From Chloroflexota bacterium (lineage in GTDB: Bacteria > Chloroflexota > Dehalococcoidia > Lucifugimonadales > UBA3495): a stretch of DNA of 57,545 nucleotides. Below the pieces are notes generated by a model. It saw only the letters and a program-made list of their open reading frames with translations. It was not told the DNA's origin and ran no database searches. A program made the translations under genes and the position numbers. The first letter of the stretch is position 1. Each line of letters starts with the position of its first letter. Of this stretch, positions 8,414-17,070 are shown in pieces. The DNA lies in the NCBI GenBank assembly GCA_028874075.1, contig JAPPLU010000053.1, forward strand, positions 1-57,545, read 5' to 3'.

Positions 8414-10471
8414 CTAAATCGGCCGCATTATGCAGTTGCCACATTCGTCAATACGACCAGACCAACCCGGGTCTATAACTACGGTGGAATCCAGGTTTTC
8501 CAGAATGGCCGGGCCAGAAATGACAGTGCCCGGCGTGAGCCTGGCGCGATCGTAAATGTCGGACGGTACGAAATGGTCCATGTGGTCGAAGTAAACCGGG
8601 CGCTGGCCCACCAATGCCTGGGCAGGCGCGCTATCAGAATGGCGGGAAAGGGGCATCGTCATGTTCGCATCCTGCCGCCCCCGAGCTGCAACACGGAGAG
8701 TGACAATCTCCACGGGTTGATCCAATGAGAAACCGTAGGTGCGGCTGTGCTCAAGGTGGAATTGTTGAAGGGTGGTTTCCAATGCGGTCGGATTGACCAT
8801 CCGGCCCGGCCACTCCACCGTCACTTCCGCTCCCTGGTGAATGTAACGCAGGTCGGCCGAACGCACAACGTCCCTGCGACCTGGGGGTATGGCCTCAGCA
8901 TCGAACCAATGGTCGGCTTCCCTTTCCAGCTCACGATAGAGTTTCTCCATAGTCTCCAGGTCGTAGTGGGGCGGCTTTTGCAGGGAAGTGCGGGCGTAGT
9001 CGTTCTTGAAGTCGGCAACCAATAGCCCATAGGCCGAGGCGACGCCAGGATTTGGCGGGGCGATGACGGTCGTCATATCCAGCAGGCGCGCCACGCTGAT
9101 GGCGTGCATGGGGCCGGCGCCACCGAAAGCCACCAGGGCGAACTCGCGGGGGTCGTAACCCCGCTCCACGCTGACGTTGCGGATGGCTCCCATCATGTTG
9201 TAATTGACTATCTGCAGAATCCCGTGGGCTGCACGGTGCAGGTCCAGTCCCAGGGGACCAGCGATTTTCTCCTGGATGGCCTCCTTGGCCGCTTGTACGT
9301 CCAGGGACAGAACACCCCCTGCAATGTCATCGTCGATGCGGCCCAGCACCAGGTTGGCGTCGGTGACGGTGGGCTCGGTCCCGCCCTGGCCGTAGCAAAC
9401 GGGGCCGGGCGCGCCGCCGGCGCTGCGGGGGCCCACATTCAGGTTGCCGGCCGCCGTTAGCCAGGCGATGCTGCCGCCGCCAGCGCCGATGGTGGCGATG
9501 TCCAGCATGGGGAGCTGCACCGGCCAGTCGCCCAGTTGACCGTTCAGCGTAACGTTCGGGGTGCGGCGGTTGACCAGGGAAACGTCGGTGCTGGTGCCGC
9601 CCATATCGAAAGAAATGCAGTCTTCAACCCCGGCGTTGGCCGCCACGTCGATAGCGGCCATTACGCCCGCCGCCGGGCCGGATAGGGCGGTATGTACCGG
9701 CTGCTGGATAGCAGTCTCCGCGCCGATGACGCCGCCGTTGGACTTCATTATCAGCAGGGGAGCTTCTACTCCCAGATCCTCCAGTTCCCGGTCCAGGTTC
9801 TCAACGTAGCCGCTGACCCGAGGCATGACGTAGGCGTTGAGGACGGTGGTTATAGTCCGCTCATACTCCCGGAACACCGGCAACACCTCGGACGAGAGAG
9901 ACAGGTGGGCCGCTGGAAACTCTTCCTGCACCAGTTCCCGAACCCGGCGCTCGTGAGAGGCGTTGGCGTAGGAATGGGTCAGGGAGACGGCAATGGACTC
10001 GATGCCTTCATCGCGAAAGCGGGCCGCCGCCGACCGTACTGCGTCTTCGTCCAGTTCTTCGAGGATAGCGCCATCAAAAGCGGTCCGTTCCGGGACTTCC
10101 AGGACGTGTTCCGGGGGAACGGGGCGTTCCGGCTTGACCCAGACGTGGGGGTTGGACATGCGGGCCATGTTGTGGCGGCCAATTTCCAGCACGTACTTGA
10201 ACCCGGCGGATACCAGCAGGCCCACCGGGGTGCCCTTGCCCTCCAGGATGGCGTTAGTGGCAATAGTCGTGCCGTGGAAAATGCGGCGGATCTGAGAGAA
10301 GGCTACGCCATGGGCTTCAAGTATCCGGGAGATGCCAGTGACGAAGCCCCGGGAAGGGTCGTAGGGAGTGGATGGGGTCTTGAGCAGATGTACATCACCG
10401 GTGGTCATGTTGAGCAGGATAATGTCGGTGAAGGTGCCCCCCACGTCGATTGCCAGGGCGTACTCGTTCAT
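8414..10471 (-). CDS. hyuA: hydantoinase A / oxoprolinase-type subunit
   Basis: 685 residues, standard for HyuA (ATPase partner of HyuB). The nucleotide-binding motif IDVGGTFTD lies at 8-16, the second phosphate-binding motif FDMGGTSTDVS at 288-298, and GAGGGSIAW after it. It activates the ring carbonyl by ATP-dependent phosphorylation, allowing HyuB to open the ring. First gene of the operon. Immediately upstream lies IS debris (10490-10690), so the native promoter may have been displaced and I see no clear replacement. The stop is TAG, showing that TAG works as a stop in this host's ordinary genes. Confidence 0.92.
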   Translation of the reverse strand: MNEYALAIDVGGTFTDIILLNMTTGDVHLLKTPSTPYDPSRGFVTGISRILEAHGVAFSQIRRIFHGTTIATNAILEGKGTPVGLLVSAGFKYVLEIGRHNMARMSNPHVWVKPERPVPPEHVLEVPERTAFDGAILEELDEDAVRSAAARFRDEGIESIAVSLTHSYANASHERRVRELVQEEFPAAHLSLSSEVLPVFREYERTITTVLNAYVMPRVSGYVENLDRELEDLGVEAPLLIMKSNGGVIGAETAIQQPVHTALSGPAAGVMAAIDVAANAGVEDCISFDMGGTSTDVSLVNRRTPNVTLNGQLGDWPVQLPMLDIATIGAGGGSIAWLTAAGNLNVGPRSAGGAPGPVCYGQGGTEPTVTDANLVLGRIDDDIAGGVLSLDVQAAKEAIQEKIAGPLGLDLHRAAHGILQIVNYNMMGAIRNVSVERGYDPREFALVAFGGAGPMHAISVARLLDMTTVIAPPNPGVASAYGLLVADFKNDYARTSLQKPPHYDLETMEKLYRELEREADHWFDAEAIPPGRRDVVRSADLRYIHQGAEVTVEWPGRMVNPTALETTLQQFHLEHSRTYGFSLDQPVEIVTLRVAARGRQDANMTMPLSRHSDSAPAQALVGQRPVYFDHMDHFVPSDIYDRARLTPGTVISGPAILENLDSTVVIDPGWSGRIDECGNCIMRPI

Positions 10472-10489
10472 AAGCCTTCAGCCATTTTG

Positions 10490-10690
10490 CTTTGCCAGCG
10501 TTGTAGATATGATGACTTCAGTGGCAGGATTGCCGTAAACCATTTCTCAAGATCCGCCTCCGGCGGATCGCCGCCCCCAGAGTGCAAGACGGCTCCGCAC
10601 TGGTCTCTCAGCCGGGAACACCGAACTGATCCCCGATCAGGCCAGTGCCCAAACCGGATTGGGGCCGCATTCCAGTTTTTCTTGGCCAAA
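10490..10690 (-). mobile_element. right-end remnant of a TnpB-like element (family C)
   Basis: On the minus strand this matches the stretch after the TnpB-like gene at 30640-30825 over about 190 bases (CCAATCCGGTTTGGGC, CAGTTCGGTGTTCCCGG, GGCGGATCTT). The perfect hairpin GATCCGCC-GGAG-GGCGGATC is GGTCCGCC-AGTG-GGCGGATC in the other copy, keeping the pairing. No coding part of the nuclease remains. It abuts the start of hyuA. Confidence 0.65.
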
Positions 10691-10818
10691 GGAGGGGGAA
10701 GAGAGTGCCCCGGCCCCGGGGACCAACCGCAGCCAGTGCATATTGTACAACCACGACAGATCGAACAGTTGGCATTCACATCCCAAGGCCTTGCTAAACG
10801 TCAACTAATTTCGCCGGT

Positions 10819-11100
10819 TCACCACCCTGGCAGAAGGCTCAGGTGGTCCCGGCTACGGGTGGTCTGGACCCTCACCTGGGGCAGGTGGGGATAGAGATCC
10901 AGATTCATATCCAGCCGGGACGCCTTATGCTCAATCTCGCACAGCAGCATATGTTCAACCGGGTCAAAACCCAGGGCGCCCAGTTGCAGGGCTTCCCTGA
11001 CCGCTTCATGAACATGCTGCTGAGTGAATTCCTCCATCAGCCTGAGGACCTGAACAAACTCCCGCTTGCCCTGGTGACCCATCCGGCGTCCAGACGGCGG
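10819..11100 (-). pseudogene. IS21-type transposase IstA, C-terminal fragment
   Basis: The frame has the IstA tail pattern: GKREFVQVLRLMEEF, then ALQLGALGFDPVEHMLL and LDLYPHLPQVRV. Only the last roughly 90 residues remain; the integrase core, DNA-binding domain and IstB are absent. It is flanked on both sides by pieces of a different element, so it is part of a stack of insertions and deletions between hyuA and sdhA. Confidence 0.7.
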
Positions 11101-11206
11101 CGCAGGATCCCGTACTCGTCGGGCAAGTCCTATCTGGCCAGGGGCGCTGCTTGGTCTAGGGTTGGGAAATGTTCAACCAATTGCAGGTGTACATTAGTCA
11201 TCGGTA

Positions 11207-11446
11207 GTGTTTAGTCACTTCTCAAGGTGGTTCTCTTTTTCGCTTTGCCCAAGCGGCACTGGCATTGCGAACACCTGTCCTGCTACTTTTGGGGGCATGG
11301 CTTCCAACAAAGTAAAGGCTTCTTCGCCAGCCCGCACCGTTGCTGGGGCAAAGGTCCCACCGGCCACCTACCAGACTCGCATCAGTGGTTTCCGAGACGT
11401 GGACCCCGGCAGCTTCACAATAGAGAATGCCAGGTGCAAAGTCTGA
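11207..11446 (+). pseudogene. TnpB-like (family C) 5' end remnant
   Basis: Matches 28955-29190 through the left end (TTTAGTCACTT versus TTTGGTCACTT), the leader (ACTGGCATTGCGAACAC) and the first 40 codons starting at ATG 11298 (MASNKVKASSPA, then PPATYQTRI). It breaks off at about 11446. This second copy fixes the start of the complete gene at ATG 29094, because similarity to that gene becomes protein-like at the same Met. Confidence 0.7.
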
Positions 11447-11481
11447 GCCGGGCAAGGGACTGGGCGAGGTTGTCCGGTTAA

Positions 11482-13176
11482 CTATTCCCCGGGGCGGAGT
11501 CGCGTGAACTCCACTTCTTCTTGCCATACCCTGGTCCGGTCTTGGGAGTCCTGCTGAATCATCACGTTGCACAGCCAGTCGTGGTCATTGGACTGAGGGT
11601 AGTCGCTGCGGTAATGGGAGCCGCGAGACTCTCGGCGGGCCAGGGCGCTCAGGCAGGTGATTTGCGCGACCGTTATCAGGCTTCGCACGTCCAGCCACTC
11701 CTGCCAGGCCTGGTTGTACTGGCGTATTGGCGGTACCGAGGCTGCCTGGGAGCGCTGGGCCAGTTCTTCCAGCGAAGAAAGAACCGACTCCAGGCCCGGA
11801 CCATCGCGCACAATTCCCCCCTTGTCCCACATCAGCGCCTCTACCTCCTGGCGGATGGAGAAAATGTTGCCCGAGCCGGACGCACCCAAGGGGGCAGTGG
11901 CGCCTTCCACCAAGGAGTCCACCTGGCGAGGCGCCACAATGGGCAGGGTCCAGTCTTCGACAAACTCGGCCAGGGCGTCCCCGGCCAGGGCGCCAAACAC
12001 GGTGGACTCGGCAACCCCGTTTCCACCGAGCCGGTTGGCCCCGTGAACGCCTCCCGAGTCCTCACCGGCTACAAATAGACGATCCAAGCCGCTGCGGCAA
12101 AATTCGTCTATTCGTACTCCCCCCATATGAAAATGGGCAGTGGGACATACCTTCACCGGTTCCCTAGCCAGGTCGAAGCCTACTTCCCGGCAGCGTGCGA
12201 CCATTCCGGGGAAGGACTGTTCCACGAATTCGGCGCCCAAGTGGGACACGTCCAGAAAGACGGCCCCGTCTGGAGTGCCCCGTCCTCCCTGGATCTCCAG
12301 GTACCCCGCCCGGGACACCATGTCCCGGGTGGACCGTTCCATACGCTCCGGGTCGTAGCGTTCCATGTACCTTTGACCCAGGTTATTCAGCAGGTGGCCC
12401 CCCGCGCCCCTCAGGCCCTCTTCCAAAACCGCGCCCGTTACGATGGTACGGCCGGCGACCAGCCCGGTGGGATGGAACTGGTACATTTCCATGTCCTGCA
12501 GGGCGCAGCCGGCCCAGTAACACAGGGCCATGCCGTCCCCGCATTTTTCCAGCGAGGGAGCGGCGAAGGAATACATCCTGGCGCCTCCGCCGGCAGCCAT
12601 CAGGGTGGCCCTGGCTGCCACGGTTATGAATTCACCGGAACGGACGTTGAGCAGCAGCGCTCCCGCAATTCCCCCGTTGGTATCGTGCAGAAGCGAGACG
12701 GCGCGGTGCTCGTCCAGGAGGGTCATGCCGGATGCCAGGACATTCTCTTTCAGCCGGGACATTATCTCGATGCCGGTGAGGTCTCCCCGGTGGACCGTGC
12801 GGTCGAAACTCTGGCCGGCGAAGGCCTTCTGGAAGATGTAACCGCGGCTGTCCCGGTCGAAGAAACAGCCCAGTGACTCCAGTTCCCCGATAATGCGGGG
12901 CGCCTGGTTGACCAGCAGCCAGGCCAGTTCCTGGTTGTTGATAAACCCTCCGCCTCGGATAGTGTCTTCGAAGTGCCTTTCGAAGGAATCCTCCGGGTCC
13001 AGGACCGCGTTGTAGCCGCCCTGCACCATGCGAGTGCAGCCGCTCTGGCCAATCTGGCCCTTGGCGACGACCACGACATTCAGGTGGGGGTTTTTCCGGT
13101 AGGCGTGCAGGGCCGCCATCAGTCCAGCTCCGCCGCCGCCGATTATCAGAATGTCCGCGTCCAGTTGTTCCTGCAT
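11482..13176 (-). CDS. sdhA: succinate dehydrogenase/fumarate reductase-type flavoprotein subunit
   Basis: 564 residues. FAD-binding GGGGAGL at 13-19, the capping-domain and active-site region, HMGGV in the C-terminal half, and the late GGVHGANRLGGNGVAES block typical of SdhA/FrdA/NadB. It oxidises succinate to fumarate (or the reverse) at the membrane. At the place where SdhA/FrdA carry the His that binds FAD covalently (SHTVAAQGG), this protein has GCTRMVQGG, with C47 in the His position; flavin is then probably non-covalent, as in NadB-like and some thiol- or menaquinol-linked fumarate reductases. It is transcribed away from the fumarase-sdhCDB operon. The start ATG 13176 has GAGGAAGG upstream. 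L-aspartate oxidase is the main alternative, but context favours SdhA. Confidence 0.82.
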   Translation of the reverse strand: MQEQLDADILIIGGGGAGLMAALHAYRKNPHLNVVVVAKGQIGQSGCTRMVQGGYNAVLDPEDSFERHFEDTIRGGGFINNQELAWLLVNQAPRIIGELESLGCFFDRDSRGYIFQKAFAGQSFDRTVHRGDLTGIEIMSRLKENVLASGMTLLDEHRAVSLLHDTNGGIAGALLLNVRSGEFITVAARATLMAAGGGARMYSFAAPSLEKCGDGMALCYWAGCALQDMEMYQFHPTGLVAGRTIVTGAVLEEGLRGAGGHLLNNLGQRYMERYDPERMERSTRDMVSRAGYLEIQGGRGTPDGAVFLDVSHLGAEFVEQSFPGMVARCREVGFDLAREPVKVCPTAHFHMGGVRIDEFCRSGLDRLFVAGEDSGGVHGANRLGGNGVAESTVFGALAGDALAEFVEDWTLPIVAPRQVDSLVEGATAPLGASGSGNIFSIRQEVEALMWDKGGIVRDGPGLESVLSSLEELAQRSQAASVPPIRQYNQAWQEWLDVRSLITVAQITCLSALARRESRGSHYRSDYPQSNDHDWLCNVMIQQDSQDRTRVWQEEVEFTRLRPGE

Positions 13177-13393
13177 GCCTTCCTCGACCGGGCCTGTCGT
13201 GGGAGCGTGCCTTGCCTGCTTGTCCGTTCGCCCAATATAGGGGAGATTCGACAGGGCGGCAACCTGCCCTAGCAGCGTCCTTTCAATGGAATCACCCTTA
13301 TGGTATGTTTAGCGGACTTGGGGAACTGTAAAGGGTCCGTCGCCGGACCGGCCTTGTGCGGGCCGGTTGATACATAATCGATAGGGTAATGCC
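13177..13393. promoter_or_regulatory. divergent promoter region between sdhA and the fumarase operon
   Basis: A 217-bp divergent intergenic region that must hold both start sites. A GC-rich hairpin ACCGGCC/GGCCGGT lies at about 13348-13370, close to the fumarase start. I do not find a convincing -35/-10 pair, so specific boxes are not assigned. Confidence 0.45.
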
Positions 13394-14341
13394 ATGTCCA
13401 CCACGTCCACCGCCATTTCGCGGGAGCTTATCTACCAGGTAGCATACGAGACCAACAAGCGGGCCGCCATAGTGGTGCCCCAGGACGGGCTGGCGGCCTT
13501 CGGCGAGGCCTGGGAACGGGAGAGCAAACCCCTGGCCCATTTCATACTGGGCCAGATTCTGGAAAACGCCAAGCTGGCGGTGGTCGACGCCCGTCCCATG
13601 TGCGGCGACACCGGCCTGCCGCGTTACTACGTGAAGCTGGGGAACGAAGCCCGGATAGACGGCGGGGTCGTGGCCTTGGAGCGGGCTTTGCGCCAGGCGG
13701 TGGCCGACGTAACCCAGGACATTCAACTGCGTTCCAATCGCGTCCATCCGTTGACCCGGCGGAACCCGGGCAACAATACGGGCGTCTTTGCCCCCAACAT
13801 AGATTACTCGTTCGAGCCTGGCGGTGACTGGATAGACATTATTGCCGTACACAAGGGGGGCCTGTTCGGGACCGATTACCGGATGCTGTTTCCCGCCGAC
13901 GGCACCGACGGGATAAAACGGTTCCTGCTGGACAACATGGCCGAGTTCGCCCGTCGCGGTCTCTCCTGTCCTCCCGTTGTGGTGGGAGTTGGCCTGGGCG
14001 GCACCAAGGACCAGGCAATGACCCTTTCCAAGGAGGCGGCCTGCCTGAGACTGATCGGCGACCGGCATCCGGATCCGGAGGTGGCCGCCCTGGAAGAGGA
14101 ACTGCGGCGCCTGGCCAATCAGACCGGGTTTGGCGTCATGGGGGTCGGCGGCGACACCACCGCTCTGGATGTCCACGTTGAAATTGCCTACACCCACACC
14201 GGCGGCCTGCCCATCGCGATTTCCCAGTTTTGCACGGCCTATCGCCGTTCGGTGGCCCGGGTTTTCCCTAGCGGTGAGGTTGAATTTCGCGAGGACCCAC
14301 AGTGGTTCACCCCGTACTACCGCCGTGAAGGCATAGAATAA
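13394..14341 (+). CDS. class I (Fe-S) fumarate hydratase, alpha subunit
   Basis: 315 residues, the size of the split alpha subunit of oxygen-sensitive fumarases and related tartrate dehydratases. C70 in the MCGDTGLP motif is the first cluster ligand; further Cys residues occur in LSCPPVVVG and KEAACLRL, as expected for the three ligands of the catalytic 4Fe-4S cluster. GLGGTKDQA and VGGDTTALDV are family blocks. With the beta subunit it interconverts fumarate and malate. First gene of fumarase-alpha, beta, sdhC, sdhD, sdhB. Tartrate dehydratase is possible, but the sdh neighbours favour fumarase. Confidence 0.88.
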   Translation: MSTTSTAISRELIYQVAYETNKRAAIVVPQDGLAAFGEAWERESKPLAHFILGQILENAKLAVVDARPMCGDTGLPRYYVKLGNEARIDGGVVALERALRQAVADVTQDIQLRSNRVHPLTRRNPGNNTGVFAPNIDYSFEPGGDWIDIIAVHKGGLFGTDYRMLFPADGTDGIKRFLLDNMAEFARRGLSCPPVVVGVGLGGTKDQAMTLSKEAACLRLIGDRHPDPEVAALEEELRRLANQTGFGVMGVGGDTTALDVHVEIAYTHTGGLPIAISQFCTAYRRSVARVFPSGEVEFREDPQWFTPYYRREGIE

Positions 14342-14378
14342 AACCTGGGTGCAGGTTGCCGGAGCAGGAGGACTGAAT

Positions 14379-15053
14379 TTGTCGCAAGGCCAAAGCAGGG
14401 AGTGGGAACTTACTTGTCCGCTGGTGTCCGACGAAATCGAAAAGCTGGCCGCGGGAGACCTGGTGTACCTCAGCGGGCCGGTCTATACCGCCCGGGACGG
14501 GGTTTACCAGCACATGCTGTTCGACGGCAATGAGCCGCCCATCGATCTCCGGGGACTGACCAATGTAAGCCTGCAGTCCTCTCCCGCGGGCGTGGAAGTG
14601 TCTCCAGGAGAGTTTGAGGTCGCTTCCCTCCAGGCCACTGCCGGTTTCCGTTACGCCCAGTACATGCCGCAGTTGCTGGAGCAGTTTGGTGTGAAGGCCG
14701 TGGTTGGCAAGGCCGGAATGTCCGAGCAGGTTTACCAGGAAGTTTTCCGGAAGCACGGCGCCGTATGTCTCACCACCCTGGGTTATGGGCTGGGGGCGAT
14801 TTACGGGCGGGCCATCAAGAAGGTCCTGGGTGTGTACTGGGTGAAAGAGCTGGGCATTTCCGAGGCCCTCTGGACCTTCGAAGTGGACCGGCTGGGGCCC
14901 CTTCTGGTGGAGGGCGACGTCCACGGCAACAGCTTCTTCACGCAAGTCAACGACGACATTAACCGGCAATTGTCGGCCCTGTATGACGGGCTGAAGGCCC
15001 CGGTGTACGGGCGCATCGGTGAAGAGCAGAAGCCCGAAACGGAACTCTTCTAG
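14379..15053 (+). CDS. class I fumarate hydratase, beta subunit
   Basis: The C-terminal half of class I fumarase, carried as a separate subunit. Family blocks: LAAGDLVYLSGPVYTARD near the N-terminus, GKAGM, and GLGAIYG toward the end. I chose TTG 14379 because AGGAGG sits 6-7 bases upstream; GTG 14349 in the same frame would add 10 residues without a ribosome site. It lies close behind the alpha subunit and 9 bases before sdhC. Confidence 0.87.
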   Translation: MSQGQSREWELTCPLVSDEIEKLAAGDLVYLSGPVYTARDGVYQHMLFDGNEPPIDLRGLTNVSLQSSPAGVEVSPGEFEVASLQATAGFRYAQYMPQLLEQFGVKAVVGKAGMSEQVYQEVFRKHGAVCLTTLGYGLGAIYGRAIKKVLGVYWVKELGISEALWTFEVDRLGPLLVEGDVHGNSFFTQVNDDINRQLSALYDGLKAPVYGRIGEEQKPETELF

Positions 15054-15062
15054 GGGACTCCG

Positions 15063-15467
15063 GTGGCATTTTCCTTCCGATATCTATCGCTGCACCCCGG
15101 CAATTTCCAGGACCGTTACTCGGGTACCCGTTCCGGCTGGTGGGCCTGGTTCCTGCAACGGCTGACCGGCGTGGCCCTGGTTGGCTACCTCTTCCTGCAC
15201 ATAGCGGTGATTTCCACGGCCCGGGCCGGAGCAGACACCTTCGACGCCGTGCTTATTTTCCTTCAAAAACCCTTTTTTGTAGTCCTGGACCTGTTTCTCA
15301 TTGCCGCGGTGTTGTACCACGCCCTGAACGGCGTACGGGTGCTGCTGTTCGATGCCGGAATCGCCATCAGGCAGCAGGCACTGATGTTCTGGATTTGTAT
15401 GCTGCTCACCGCCGCGATAACCGGGGTGGCCGGATACTTCAGCCTGCCCCTGATTTTCAGGGAATAA
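15063..15467 (+). CDS. sdhC: succinate dehydrogenase membrane anchor, cytochrome b subunit
   Basis: 134 residues, three predicted membrane helices. It begins with the amphipathic stretch and WFLQRLTGV, the hallmark of SdhC. Candidate haem or quinone-site ligands are H46 (LFLHI) and H86 (LYHALNGVR). GTG start with AGGGGA upstream. Together with the next gene it forms the membrane domain that passes electrons from SdhB to quinone. The N-terminal WFLQR and C-terminal YHALNG pattern is repeated in sdhD, so the two anchors are clearly related. Confidence 0.85.
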   Translation: MAFSFRYLSLHPGNFQDRYSGTRSGWWAWFLQRLTGVALVGYLFLHIAVISTARAGADTFDAVLIFLQKPFFVVLDLFLIAAVLYHALNGVRVLLFDAGIAIRQQALMFWICMLLTAAITGVAGYFSLPLIFRE

Positions 15468-15493
15468 CCACCGAAGGGCCGAGGCCAGGGGAT

Positions 15494-15889
15494 ATGTCCG
15501 CGCCGTCAACGAGCCAACAGGAAAAGATGGTTACCGGGTTCTGGCCCTGGTTTCTCCAGCGGGTCAGCGGTTTCCTCCTGATTTTCCTGGTGGGAGTGCA
15601 TATCTGGATGACCCACTTTTCCGGCCTCGGCGACGTGGTGCGGGGCCACCAGGAAGAGCTGGTGTTGTTCGAGATAGTGAAACAGCGCCTGGCCCAGGGG
15701 TTGTTCATATTCATTGACTTCTCCCTGCTGGCGCTGGTCTTGTATCACGGGCTGAACGGGATGCGAAACATCCTTCTGGAGTGGGGCCCCGCCGCCAGGC
15801 ACGCCGCCGGGATGACGACGGGCCTGTGGCTGCTGGGCGTGGTCACTTTCATCTACGGAGCCTGGGCTCTCCTGGCCTTCATTCTCTAG
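15494..15889 (+). CDS. sdhD: succinate dehydrogenase second membrane anchor subunit
   Basis: 131 residues from ATG 15494, three membrane helices. It contains WFLQRVSGF near the N-terminus, H36 in VGVHIW, and H85 in LYHGLNGMR. It mirrors sdhC in order and motif spacing, so a duplicated anchor pair with two candidate haem-binding His each. It lies 26 bases after sdhC and 28 before sdhB. Confidence 0.82.
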   Translation: MSAPSTSQQEKMVTGFWPWFLQRVSGFLLIFLVGVHIWMTHFSGLGDVVRGHQEELVLFEIVKQRLAQGLFIFIDFSLLALVLYHGLNGMRNILLEWGPAARHAAGMTTGLWLLGVVTFIYGAWALLAFIL

Positions 15890-15917
15890 CAGACCGAATA
15901 GCCCTGGAGGTTGCCAA

Positions 15918-16655
15918 GTGGACACCATTACGCTGTCGGTAAGACGCGGGTCGTCGGAACAAGATCCCGCGGCCTATTGGCAGGACTTTGACGTACCCCT
16001 GGTCGAAGAGACCATGAGCGTGCTGGACGCGCTTACTTGGGTGCAACGCAACGTGGACCCCTCGCTGGCCTTCCGCAGGGCCTGCCGGGTAGGGATGTGC
16101 GGCACCTGTGGCACGGTAATAAACGGCAGGGAAGGGCTGGCCTGCGGAACCCGGCTCGGCGCCGCAGCGGGAAACGGCGGCGGTAAGGTGCGAGTGCAGC
16201 CGCTGCGTCATCTGCCCGTGATACGAGATCTGGTAACCGACCCGGGGTTGTTCTTTGACCATTTGCGGGGAGTCGACCCCAGCTTGACACCTGTGCCGGG
16301 TGTTCTAGAGCCAGTGGTTCTGTCGGCCGACTCCAGGGAGCGGCAGACCATCAGTCCCCACCGAGAGTGCATCTACTGCGGGCTGTGCTACTCCGCCTGC
16401 TCGGTGGCGGGGCTGGACTCTCACTTTCTCGGGCCGGCCGCCTTGAACCGGGCCTTCGCCCTGGTTTCGGACAGTCGGGACGCCTCTGGGAAGCAGAGAC
16501 TCCAAACGGTCGCCAGTGAGAAAGGCCTGTGGCGCTGCCACACCATATTCGAATGCACCGCGGTCTGCCCCAAGGGAATACCCATCACCCGCGCCATCCA
16601 GGGCCTCAAGCGGAAGGTGGTAGTGGACAAACTGAAGAGCCTATTCAGGCTGTGA
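15918..16655 (+). CDS. sdhB: succinate dehydrogenase iron-sulfur subunit
   Basis: 245 residues, normal for SdhB. The N-terminal plant-type 2Fe-2S domain has C56, C61, C64 and C76. The C-terminal domain has C151/C154/C157 plus C217 for the 4Fe-4S cluster and C161, C207, C213 for the third cluster. It wires the flavoprotein to the membrane anchors. Unusually its sdhA partner lies at the other end of the block on the opposite strand. GTG start with GGAGG upstream. Confidence 0.9.
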   Translation: MDTITLSVRRGSSEQDPAAYWQDFDVPLVEETMSVLDALTWVQRNVDPSLAFRRACRVGMCGTCGTVINGREGLACGTRLGAAAGNGGGKVRVQPLRHLPVIRDLVTDPGLFFDHLRGVDPSLTPVPGVLEPVVLSADSRERQTISPHRECIYCGLCYSACSVAGLDSHFLGPAALNRAFALVSDSRDASGKQRLQTVASEKGLWRCHTIFECTAVCPKGIPITRAIQGLKRKVVVDKLKSLFRL

Positions 16656-16828
16656 GGTTGAAAGTCAGCCCGTCTATATCGCCATTCAAGTGTTGGCTAG
16701 TGTTCGGTCAAGCCGGAAATAGGGAGGTTAAACAGACTCCGCTTGAGGAACCGCAACCCAAAAGGCCTCCCTCGGCGCCGGTAAAAGAAAACACAAGATA
16801 CTGCTTCGACTACCACCTGAGGCGAATA

Positions 16829-17038
16829 ATGCCATGGTCCGGCGCGGGCAACGATCCTCCCCTGACACCAGGCTTACTCAAGGGCCTGGCCGAATTGCGA
16901 GTCCTGAGCCCAGGGGATACGGGCTTTGGAGCCGAGATCTTTGTTCCTCTGGGGAAGAACCGCGAGGAGCCCGCACCACTGCTTGCCCGCGCTGACATCG
17001 TTGACCGCTATGTCTTGAAATTGAAGACCGATCAGTAA
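16829..17038 (+). CDS. possible small protein, unknown
   Basis: 69 codons from an ATG with TGAGGCG upstream. The frame stays open further upstream to about 16700 (GTG), which would give 112 residues. No motif, no membrane helix. It lies between sdhB and the convergent Cas4-like gene. It may be a real small gene or chance; base use resembles the coding neighbours only in its last 50 codons. Confidence 0.28.
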   Translation: MPWSGAGNDPPLTPGLLKGLAELRVLSPGDTGFGAEIFVPLGKNREEPAPLLARADIVDRYVLKLKTDQ

Positions 17039-17070
17039 CCTGATAGCCAGCAGCCAACGGCACGGACAGG

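Noticed and set aside
9692..10894. 400-residue plus-strand frame over hyuA
   Set aside because: Antisense shadow of hyuA; no domain pattern.
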